Origin: DATGEP01 sp035310125
Lineage (GTDB): Bacteria > Chloroflexota > Ktedonobacteria > Ktedonobacterales > JADMIN01
Direction: 5' to 3'
Assembly (NCBI GenBank): GCA_035310125.1
Contig: DATGEP010000385.1
Coordinates: 1 to 5,023 of the forward strand
DNA: 5,023 nucleotides
Part shown: in pieces, positions 1-4,614 of the stretch
Layout of the letters: every line of letters starts with the position of its first letter
Numbering within the stretch: position 1 is the stretch's first letter
Program-made: the position numbers and the translations under genes
Notes under the pieces: model-generated
The model's database searches: none
What the model was told of the DNA's origin: nothing
The model's input: the letters and a program-made list of their open reading frames with translations, nothing else

Positions 1-376
1 CCAGTCCCGTGAGTAGCTCGGTTGGCAGGTCATTCTCCGGCAGAATGTCGCGCACGCGGCCACATCGCGTGCAAACGGCGTGATCGTGCCGCTCGGTGCG
101 GGCATCGTAGTGCCGGCCCAGGCTGTCGCGCCCGACCTCGACGGCCAGCCCGGCGGCCTCCAGCCGTTGCAGCGCACGATACACGGTGGCGCGCCCCATG
201 TGGGGATAGTGCCGCCGCACCGCGTCGTAGATTTCGCCCGCCGTCGGATGGCGGGCCGTTGCGCGCAGCGCCGCCAGCACGGCATCGTCGTGCGGCGCGA
301 GCGTCCGTGTTTCCACGTCGCCACGCTCATGGATACCAGCGGCCGCATCACCTTTCATGTACTCGGAGCCTCGCAT
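1..376 (-). CDS. Fur-family metal-dependent transcriptional repressor (PerR/Zur/Fur type), 3' end outside window
   Basis: Seen: reading the minus strand from ATG at 376 gives 125 codons that stay open to the left edge, so the C-terminus is missing. Residues about 28-82 form a winged-helix DNA-binding domain: HPTAGEIYDAVRR, then the recognition helix GRATVYRALQRLEAAGL (61-77). Then come the dimerisation-domain start GRHYDARTERHDHAVC and a zinc-type C102-x2-C105 with H97 and H99, as in Fur/PerR/Zur proteins. Known: these are cytoplasmic dimers that bind operators when loaded with Fe, Mn or Zn and repress metal-uptake or peroxide-defence genes. Start choice: ATG 376 follows a purine-rich AGAGAGG at good distance. 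An in-frame ATG at 358 is the alternative and would remove six residues. The 21-bp palindrome at 407-427 suggests autoregulation. Which metal is sensed cannot be told, because the second metal-site residues lie largely outside. The family call is secure, the subfamily is not. Confidence 0.93.
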   Translation of the reverse strand, partial: MRGSEYMKGDAAAGIHERGDVETRTLAPHDDAVLAALRATARHPTAGEIYDAVRRHYPHMGRATVYRALQRLEAAGLAVEVGRDSLGRHYDARTERHDHAVCTRCGRVRDILPENDLPTELLTGL

Positions 377-406
377 ACCTCTGCCTCTCTCGCCTCGCTC
401 CTGCTG

Positions 407-427
407 TGAGAATGAGACTCATTCTCA
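407..427. promoter_or_regulatory. Fur-type operator: perfect 10-1-10 palindrome
   Basis: The half-site TGAGAATGAG is followed by one central base and its exact reverse complement CTCATTCTCA, giving a perfect 21-bp inverted repeat. Fur and Zur boxes are likewise odd-centred inverted repeats built around TGAnAAT...ATTnTCA, so the pattern fits. It lies about 30 bases upstream of the Fur-family start at 376, just downstream of a possible -10 for that gene, where bound repressor would block transcription. Binding by this particular protein is inferred. Confidence 0.8.
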
Positions 428-467
428 ACTTCCGTGGAAGTATACCACAATGCACGGCGTGATGAAG
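428..467 (-). promoter_or_regulatory. Possible promoter of the Fur-family gene, with a second small palindrome
   Basis: On the minus strand a TATACT hexamer (444-439) could be the -10. Sixteen bases upstream a weak TTCATC (466-461) could be the -35. ACTTCC-GT-GGAAGT at 428-441 is a perfect 6-2-6 inverted repeat that overlaps this -10 and abuts the 21-bp operator, so it may be a further protein-binding site. The -10 is good and the -35 is poor. An activator or a different start site is possible. Confidence 0.4.
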
Positions 468-678
468 CCAACCGCCAGGTATTGTCAAATCAGCGCAGAT
501 CGAGTACGCTACGATTCACAATGCGACTGGGCGCTTTGTATCTCCGTAGATCTCGATGTTTGCGTGCGCCTGGCCACAAATGCGAGGTAGCCAATCACCC
601 CAGGTGCCACATCCAGTGGCAGGTACAAAGTTCATCCCATCGGGCATACTCTGCTTTGGTAGACCATGGAGGAGCGCG
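442..678. other. Intergenic region upstream of the membrane-GAF gene
   Basis: I see no convincing gene here. Short open frames run through it on both strands, but none has a good ribosome site or a recognisable protein. TTGTCA at 482-487 matches five of six -35 positions. TACGCT at 505-510, seventeen bases later, is a poor -10, so this is only a weak candidate promoter for the plus-strand gene. That would leave a leader of roughly 160 bases. I found no strong hairpin or riboswitch-like fold by eye. The AT-richer composition of the next block begins in this area. Confidence 0.4.
668..674 (+). promoter_or_regulatory. Ribosome binding site setting the start of the membrane-GAF gene
   Basis: GGAGGAG lies four bases before ATG 679. 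The open frame continues upstream to an earlier ATG at 556, but that stretch has no such site and encodes a low-complexity, non-family-like sequence. ATG 679 is therefore the preferred start. Confidence 0.75.
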
Positions 679-1818
679 ATGCAACAACTTAGGGACGTGC
701 GAGGTGCGTGGCGGCGCTTGAGGAGGCATGTTGGTGTTGGATCAATCATAGGATTCAGTATCACACTGGTGATCTTGCTTGGCGCGCTCAACCTCGCAAT
801 TCAGCAATTGTCTGGTCAGAATGTTGCCGTTGACACATTCCGCTGGCTCACTCACCATCTAGGTTTCCTCCTCACACTACTTACGACGCCAATTTGGCTG
901 ATCGTCGCGCTGTCTCTGGCGGTACTTGTGCTCGCCACCGCCGTGACGATCCTGGGCAAACGATATAGTATGTCTCGTCGCTCATACCTACAGGCAGTCG
1001 AAGAAATGCGTCAATCGAAGGCGCTCGCGGCGCAAGAAACCCAAAAGAAGAACCTGTTGGGAAAGACGCTTGAGCGACTCGAGTTGGCCACCTTTTCGAT
1101 CGTGAAAGCGATGGACAAAGTGGCGGCCGGTGAGCTTCAGATCGCGCAGGTGCTCTTGGATTCCAGTCTGAGCGACCAGGAGAAAGCACGTCGCCTTGCC
1201 GACATCCATCAGCCACTCGAACGCGTATTTAGTCACGTATTAGGATCGGTGATCATTCATGCCCAGGATCTATTCGGTGAACCGGGACAGAGCGAACAGG
1301 AGAGAGCAGCTAGCGATACGAAGGTTTCTCGAGGCGGTATTTTGGTACCGGTCTCGCAAGACACGCCCTATCTCATCCACTGCGCGGATTCTGGATGGGG
1401 ACCTGAAGAGAAGGAACTCCAATTCTACATTCGCTCCCACCCGCGCAACTTTCTTGATAAGCGCAGTGTCGCAGGTGCCGCCTACGCGGATAAGTCTCCC
1501 CAAGAATGCCACTGGCTCGACGACGAACAGCGGTTCAATCACTCCGATTACAATCACTCCAATATCTTCCCCCCCGGGTCCGAGCCATATAAGTCGTTTA
1601 TCGCGTATCCGTTACAGGCGGACCTCCTCCTTCTTTCTCAGGAGGAAGACAAAACCGTACTAGGCGTGTTGTGTCTCGATTCTCCACAAGCAGGCACATT
1701 TAAGGGGTCGCCTCTTCTCAACCAGGCTTCTCCCCAGGACTTACCTGTCATCCGCATCATGCGCGTCATGTACTACCTGCTCCAGCTGCGTCAGACGGCG
1801 CGACCGGGCCCCTCATGA
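679..1818 (+). CDS. Membrane-anchored GAF-like sensor protein, function unknown
   Basis: I do not recognise this as a named protein. Seen in the 379 residues: a basic N-terminus (RRLRRH, 12-17); a hydrophobic segment at about 22-43; a short outside loop; a second long hydrophobic segment at about 62-93; and the basic cytoplasmic edge GKRYSMSRR. A charged helical, probably coiled-coil linker follows (about 99-180), then a C-terminal domain at about 183-371. That domain carries GAF-like blocks: RGGILVPV (218-225), SVAGAAYADKSPQE (263-276), SFIAYPL (306-312) and TVLGVLCLDSPQAGTF (326-341). The basic flanks predict both ends inside the cell, with the GAF domain cytoplasmic. Known: GAF domains bind small ligands such as cyclic nucleotides or haem, or act as protein switches. 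No kinase, cyclase, HD or nuclease motif is present, so it would be a ligand-gated membrane protein or a sensor lacking its output domain. Codon use (frequent CTA, TTA, ATA) differs from the genes to its right, hinting at transfer. A small gene follows 210 bases downstream. Gene certain, GAF call likely, role unknown. Confidence 0.85.
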   Translation: MQQLRDVRGAWRRLRRHVGVGSIIGFSITLVILLGALNLAIQQLSGQNVAVDTFRWLTHHLGFLLTLLTTPIWLIVALSLAVLVLATAVTILGKRYSMSRRSYLQAVEEMRQSKALAAQETQKKNLLGKTLERLELATFSIVKAMDKVAAGELQIAQVLLDSSLSDQEKARRLADIHQPLERVFSHVLGSVIIHAQDLFGEPGQSEQERAASDTKVSRGGILVPVSQDTPYLIHCADSGWGPEEKELQFYIRSHPRNFLDKRSVAGAAYADKSPQECHWLDDEQRFNHSDYNHSNIFPPGSEPYKSFIAYPLQADLLLLSQEEDKTVLGVLCLDSPQAGTFKGSPLLNQASPQDLPVIRIMRVMYYLLQLRQTARPGPS

Positions 1819-2028
1819 CTGGGTAAGGATGTCGCTGGTACCCCGCTCCTCTCACTCCGATTACTTTTGAGTACACCCCTCGACTTCCCATTGGAGATAC
1901 GGTACAATCAGCAAATCCAACGAGCAAAGCGAGCAACAGAGGGCCATTTGACGTCACAGAATCAGCTCGAATGTGGTATGGTGAAGGGTTGCCGCTCCCA
2001 GATATGCGAGGCGGATGAGGGGTACGCA
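1819..2028. other. Spacer between the membrane-GAF gene and the small downstream gene
   Basis: This holds a candidate promoter (1880-1908) and no obvious terminator hairpin. An open frame begins at a TTG (1867) in phase with the small gene, but its first 54 codons look non-coding and have no ribosome site. I treat this as leader DNA. Confidence 0.5.
1880..1908 (+). promoter_or_regulatory. Candidate sigma-70-type promoter for the small downstream gene
   Basis: TCGACT (1880-1885, four of six -35 positions) and TACAAT (1903-1908, five of six -10 positions) are separated by exactly seventeen bases. Transcription would begin near 1915, giving a leader of roughly 110 bases before ATG 2029. The small protein could thus be expressed independently of the membrane-GAF gene, as well as by read-through. 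Confidence 0.45.
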
Positions 2029-2268
2029 ATGGGCCAGAAACTAGATCCAACCACCGCAACACGTCAATACCTGAACGATGAGATTTCGCCGCGCGACTAT
2101 GTGGAGGCATTAAGGCGCTATGTTCCCTCATCCGAGGGACTGTTGCAGTCCCTGGACGAGAATCCAGAATATGTCGCGCGGCTCGTGGAATCGCTGGAGC
2201 GCGCGGAAACCTCCGACACAGCGAAGGACACCAATGGCGCAGCAGATATCGCGGCGAGCAAGCCGTAG
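2029..2268 (+). CDS. Small acidic helical protein, 79 aa, function unknown
   Basis: I do not recognise this protein. ATG 2029 is chosen because GAGGGG (2017-2022) sits six bases upstream; the longer frame from a TTG at 1867 is less plausible. Seen: two amphipathic helices are likely, TATRQYLNDEISPRDYVEAL (about 9-28) and the stretch LLQSLDENPEYVARLVESLE (38-57). An Ala/Asp/Thr-rich disordered tail ends the protein. There are no cysteines, no signal peptide and no membrane segment, so it is soluble and cytoplasmic. The YLNDEIS-x-x-DYV pattern resembles short helical modules seen in many small bacterial proteins, which does not give a function. It lies 210 bases after the membrane-GAF gene on the same strand, shares its AT-richer composition, and may be a partner, regulator or immunity-type protein for it. 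That pairing is inference from adjacency. Coding status is supported by the ribosome site, acidic helical composition and clean stop. Confidence 0.7.
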   Translation: MGQKLDPTTATRQYLNDEISPRDYVEALRRYVPSSEGLLQSLDENPEYVARLVESLERAETSDTAKDTNGAADIAASKP

Positions 2269-2547
2269 ATCGTTCGTACTGAAGCGCCACGCTCGTCCAT
2301 GGACACCGCCTACTGAAAGCCGGTTTCCAGCAGCCCGCCCAACTCATCCACCTTGGGCTTGAGAAGCGTCGGAGCCGCCAGTGTCCCGTGCGCTGCGCAT
2401 TCCCGCTAGTATCCAGCACGACCCACCTTCCCAGCGCTGTCAAAACACCGCTTGCGTTTCCTCGTCGGCGCGCGCCATACTGCTTCCACCAACGTTTCCG
2501 GCAGAGCCTGTCAGCGGCGACAATCCGTACAGATGGGAGGTGCCCCC
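2269..2547. other. Gene-free stretch between the small gene and the VOC gene
   Basis: There is no convincing gene or terminator hairpin. On the minus strand, one frame ending at about 2318 reads GTLAAPTLLKPKVDELGG-like sequence and continues upstream to about 2510, interrupted by stops. It could be the eroded tail of a gene or chance. Composition shifts here from AT-richer to the GC-rich style of the following genes, so a boundary of the accessory block may lie inside this stretch. The VOC ribosome site GGGAGG is at 2535-2540. Confidence 0.4.
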
Positions 2548-2997
2548 ATGGTGCAATCTCTGAGTGTCGGCGCGATTCATCATGTACGCATGACCGTGAC
2601 GGATGTAGAGCGGTCGCGCGCGTTTTACACGAGCGTGTTGGGGTTCCAGGTGGCGGCGGAGATGCCCGCAACCACCGACGATCCGGTGTCGGTGGGGCTG
2701 GCGACCGCGCTGATGGGCGGCGTCGTGCTCATCAACGGCTCGACGCTCTTTGGCCTGCGTCCCGCCGGTGAGAGCCATATCGCGTCCGGCGACCGCTTCG
2801 ATGAGCATCGCATGGGGCTGGACCATATTAGCTTCAGTGTGCCGGCGCTGAGCGATCTGGAGGCGGCGGCCCGGTTGCTGGACGAGCGCGCCGTGCCACA
2901 CGGTGAGATTCGGGACCTTCCGGCGTTCGGCATCTACGTGCTGGCGTTCCGCGACCCGGACAACATCCAGCTCGAGCTGACGGCGCCGCGAAGCTGA
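2548..2997 (+). CDS. VOC-superfamily (glyoxalase/bleomycin-resistance/dioxygenase fold) protein
   Basis: The 149 residues form one vicinal-oxygen-chelate domain made of two beta-alpha-beta-beta-beta halves. The first half opens with AIHHVRMTVTDVERSRAFYT and LGF (9-33). The second opens with GLDHISFSV (90-98) and closes with AFRDPDNIQLEL (133-144). Likely metal ligands are a histidine of H11-H12, H93 and E143, the usual positions in this family. Known: such proteins are soluble metal enzymes that include lactoylglutathione lyases, fosfomycin or bleomycin resistance proteins, and ring-cleaving dioxygenases. The substrate cannot be assigned from sequence alone, and nothing specific to glyoxalase I is visible. 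ATG 2548 follows GGGAGG by seven bases; an in-frame ATG at 2533 lacks such a site. The gene uses GC-rich codons, with no TTA or CTA leucines. It stands alone, 160 bases from nfi on the same strand. Confidence 0.9.
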   Translation: MVQSLSVGAIHHVRMTVTDVERSRAFYTSVLGFQVAAEMPATTDDPVSVGLATALMGGVVLINGSTLFGLRPAGESHIASGDRFDEHRMGLDHISFSVPALSDLEAAARLLDERAVPHGEIRDLPAFGIYVLAFRDPDNIQLELTAPRS

Positions 2998-3020
2998 GGG
3001 ATTGCTGACAACATTCCTGG

Positions 3021-3042
3021 AGCGACGCCTTAGCGACGCCTT
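3021..3042. repeat. Perfect 11-bp tandem duplication
   Basis: AGCGACGCCTT occurs twice head to tail in the non-coding gap between the VOC gene and nfi. Two copies are probably a replication-slippage product. No function is evident. Confidence 0.75.
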
Positions 3043-3157
3043 GTAGAGTGCGACAAGCTGTAGCGCCTCAACGTGGGTCAGAGACGCGACGCCCACACCC
3101 TGATGCCCATTGCATACCCCCCAAATAAGGAGTAAGGACACGAACACGGACAGGATC

Positions 3158-3802
3158 ATGCACACCTGGGATGTCTCGCCAGAGGAAGCCATAGCGATCC
3201 AGCAGCGCCTCCGCGCGCACGTGCGACCGACCAACAGCTTCACGCTAGAGTCCCTACGCACGGTGGCAGGCGTGGATGCGGCGTACCGCGAGGGCGGGCG
3301 CGCGGCGGTCGTCGTCCTCTCGTATCCCGACATGCGGCCGCTCGAAGAAGTCGTCGCCTCGCGCGAGACTGTCTTCCCCTACGTCCCCGGACTCCTCTCG
3401 TTCCGTGAGGCGCCGGCAGTGCTGGATGCGCTGGCGAAGCTGCGGACACGCCCCGATCTGCTGATCTTCGACGGCCAGGGCTACGCGCATCCTCGCCGGC
3501 TGGGGCTGGCCGCGCACCTGGGCGTCTACCTCGACATGCCCAGCATTGGCTGCGCCAAATCACGCCTGATCGGACGCTACGATGAGCCAGGGCCGAATCC
3601 CGGCGACCGCTCGCCGCTGCTGGACCGCGGCGAAGTGATCGGTGCGGTGCTGCGCACGAAGCCGCGCACCAATCCCCTTTTCATCTCCATCGGTCACAAA
3701 ATTGACCTGGACACCGCCGTGGCGGTTGTGCTGCGCTGTCTGCGCGGCTACCGCCTGCCGGAGCCGACCCGCCTGGCCGACCGGCTCTCCAAAGCGTATT
3801 GA
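3158..3802 (+). CDS. nfi: Endonuclease V (deoxyinosine 3' endonuclease)
   Basis: This enzyme starts repair of deaminated adenine by cutting the second phosphodiester bond 3' of deoxyinosine, using Mg2+, in the cytoplasm. The 214 residues cover the family's usual length (E. coli 223). Seen: the catalytic aspartate in AGVDAAY (D40); the PYVPG base-recognition wedge (74-78) with Y75; E84 in LSFREAP; D105 in IFDGQG; H111 in AHPRRLG; and K134 in GCAKSRL. The C-terminal GHKIDLDTA and GYRLPEPTRLAD blocks are also present. All expected catalytic residues are there. The usual DGHG is DGQG here (Q107), a mild variation. Start: ATG 3158 begins a family-like N-terminus, but its nearest ribosome site (AGGA, 3152-3155) is only two bases away. 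A better AAGGAG lies at 3127-3132, too far upstream for ATG 3158. An in-frame TTG at 3110 precedes it and is unlikely. Stand-alone gene, no operon partner evident. Confidence 0.96.
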   Translation: MHTWDVSPEEAIAIQQRLRAHVRPTNSFTLESLRTVAGVDAAYREGGRAAVVVLSYPDMRPLEEVVASRETVFPYVPGLLSFREAPAVLDALAKLRTRPDLLIFDGQGYAHPRRLGLAAHLGVYLDMPSIGCAKSRLIGRYDEPGPNPGDRSPLLDRGEVIGAVLRTKPRTNPLFISIGHKIDLDTAVAVVLRCLRGYRLPEPTRLADRLSKAY

Positions 3803-3817
3803 GCTGTATACCCCGGC

Positions 3818-3894
3818 TGTGACACAGTGTATGAGGGTATCACTCTGCACCAGCTATTGACCGATTGCTGCGTGGCTCCATACACTGTGTCACA
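3818..3894. repeat. 77-bp element with perfect 16-bp inverted ends
   Basis: TGTGACACAGTGTATG (3818-3833) is exactly repeated in reverse complement as CATACACTGTGTCACA (3879-3894), around a 45-base centre with no gene. Each arm also contains the small palindrome ACACAGTGT. The TG...CA ends resemble those of some transposable elements, and the short size fits a miniature, non-coding element. I see no target duplication in the flanks. It starts fifteen bases after the nfi stop. As RNA it would form a strong stem, but there is no T-run as in an intrinsic terminator. A pair of opposed regulator-binding sites is the other reading. Confidence 0.7.
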
Positions 3895-3975
3895 TGACGT
3901 GAAAGGCATTGAGCGCGACAGCCTGAGCATTTGCTTGCTCGCCAAACGGCAAACAGGCATAGTGGAGACAAAAAA
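3895..3975. other. Leader of the truncated restriction-methyltransferase frame
   Basis: No gene is visible. GGAG at 3964-3967 lies eight bases before ATG 3976 and is a credible ribosome site, so the original gene start seems preserved. No clear promoter is visible by eye. Confidence 0.4.
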
Positions 3976-4125
3976 ATGGCAGTTCTGAGCAAAATTGCGG
4001 AGCTCGTTGAACGCTTCCAGCAAAATGCGGCTGTCTACCAATCTGAACACTACAACCATGACCTGACCCCCGTAGGCGGAGGTAACACCCATGTGTCGCA
4101 ACATCAAGCCGCTCTTCAATTTTGA
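3976..4125 (+). pseudogene. N-terminal stub of an Eco57I/type IIG-like restriction-methyltransferase gene
   Basis: The frame from ATG 3976 begins AVLSKIAELVERFQQNAAVY and goes on QSEHYN. This matches my memory of the N-terminus of large adenine-specific restriction-methyltransferases with a TaqI-like specificity domain, which start with an IxELVERFxxNxxxYxSxxYN helix and continue into RREFIDPFF. Here the similarity stops at about residue 29 (near 4062). The frame then runs through the upstream sequence of the next gene and ends at 4125 after 49 codons. No methyltransferase motif (NPPY) or nuclease motif is present, so it cannot be active. The ribosome site is intact, so a 49-residue peptide may still be made, and it overlaps the next gene's start by 35 bases in another frame. 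The simplest origin is a deletion that removed nearly all of the gene. The family call rests on a short match without a search. Confidence 0.55.
4078..4082 (+). promoter_or_regulatory. Ribosome binding site of the DUF2277-type gene
   Basis: GGAGG lies eight bases before ATG 4091, inside the broken upstream frame. Translation of that stub may therefore be coupled to this gene. Confidence 0.7.
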
Positions 4126-4360
4126 GCCGCCGGTGACCGAGGACGAGATTCGCGCCGCCTCAGTTCAATTCGTGCGCAAGATCAGCGGCTTCAACACACC
4201 CTCGAAAGCCAACGAGGCGGCCTTCCTGGCTGCCGTTGACGCGATTGCCGCCGCTTCCCTTCACCTTCTTTCCGCGCTGGAGACGAACACACCGCCAAAA
4301 AATCGCGCCGAAGAAGCTGTCAAAGCGCGTGCACGGTCTGCTCAGCGATTTTCCCGTTGA
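4091..4360 (+). CDS. DUF2277-type small protein, function unknown
   Basis: The 89 residues match the typical DUF2277 pattern as I know it: an N-terminal MCRNIKPLFNFEPPVTEDEI; FVRKISGFNTPSKANEAAF (28-46) in the middle; a helix AVDAIAAASLHLLSALET; then TPPKNRAEEAVKARARSAQR at the end. It is full length for the family (about 85-95 residues). It is soluble, mainly helical and basic at the C-terminus, with one conserved cysteine at position 2. No biochemical function is established for the family to my knowledge. The start is fixed by the family's invariant MCRNI and by GGAGG upstream. Position: it directly follows the restriction-methyltransferase stub, whose remnant overlaps its first codons. 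It may now be transcribed from whatever promoter served that lost gene. The gene itself appears intact. Confidence 0.9.
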   Translation: MCRNIKPLFNFEPPVTEDEIRAASVQFVRKISGFNTPSKANEAAFLAAVDAIAAASLHLLSALETNTPPKNRAEEAVKARARSAQRFSR

Positions 4361-4500
4361 GAGCGAGCACCTTTCCGTTTCAACCCCTGGCCACAAGCGC
4401 TGGCGCGTCGTCAAGTACAGACAGGCTTCCGCCTTGCCGCGTCTGGCGCCGTGTGCGGCTTCAGAGAGTCGTAGCGGCGCTCAACCGGGTATCCCGTCAC

Positions 4501-4512
4501 AACACAAGTGTT
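4501..4512. promoter_or_regulatory. Possible operator: 12-bp palindrome upstream of the -35
   Basis: AACAC-AA-GTGTT is a perfect 5-2-5 inverted repeat that ends ten bases before the TTGACA at 4523. The location suits a regulator-binding site for the downstream gene, possibly its own XRE protein. A chance palindrome of this size is also possible. Confidence 0.3.
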
Positions 4513-4522
4513 ACCCTCCTCA

Positions 4523-4551
4523 TTGACAGCAATATTGGCTAATGCTAGATT
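4523..4551 (+). promoter_or_regulatory. Strong sigma-70-type promoter, extended -10
   Basis: TTGACA (4523-4528) is a full -35 match. Seventeen bases later stands TAGATT (4546-4551, four of six), preceded by TG one base away (4543-4544), making an extended -10. Transcription would start near 4558, about 57 bases before ATG 4615. This is the best promoter in the window. Confidence 0.75.
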
Positions 4552-4614
4552 TCGAGGGTTGATACGCTGGCCTCGTAGTGCGGTCGCGGGTGAGACACGC
4601 GGGAACCAGCACCC

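Larger units (their letters stand above)
4361..4614. other. Gene-free stretch before the XRE/ATPase gene
   Basis: Several short frames are open on both strands, but none has a family-like protein or good ribosome site. No terminator with a T-run is seen after the DUF2277 gene. The right half carries the promoter at 4523-4551 and a 12-bp palindrome at 4501-4512. A weak CGAGG/CCTCG stem (4553-4557 with 4571-4575) lies in the leader. Confidence 0.45.

Noticed and set aside
556..678. Upstream 41-codon extension of the membrane-GAF protein from ATG 556
   Set aside because: GGAGGAG directly before ATG 679 marks the start, and the extension looks like translated leader.
1867..2028. TTG-initiated 54-codon extension of the small 79-aa protein
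   Set aside because: There is no ribosome site at the TTG, the sequence is unstructured, and a good site precedes ATG 2029.
1766..2671. 301-codon open frame on the minus strand
   Set aside because: It runs antisense through the end of the membrane-GAF gene, the small gene and the start of the VOC gene. It is rich in Arg, Ser, Pro and Trp and matches no family. It is a shadow frame.
3045..3110. tRNA-like or small structured RNA in the VOC-nfi gap
   Set aside because: GTGGG/CCCAC can pair across 14 bases, but no cloverleaf, T-loop consensus or anticodon arm is present.
2440..3333. 297-codon open frame on the minus strand across the VOC gene and nfi start
   Set aside because: The opposite strand encodes two clear family proteins with ribosome sites. 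The minus product is His/Arg-rich and unfamiliar.
3818..3894. Intrinsic terminator for nfi
   Set aside because: The stem is perfect, but the 45-base loop and lack of a following T-run do not fit a rho-independent terminator.
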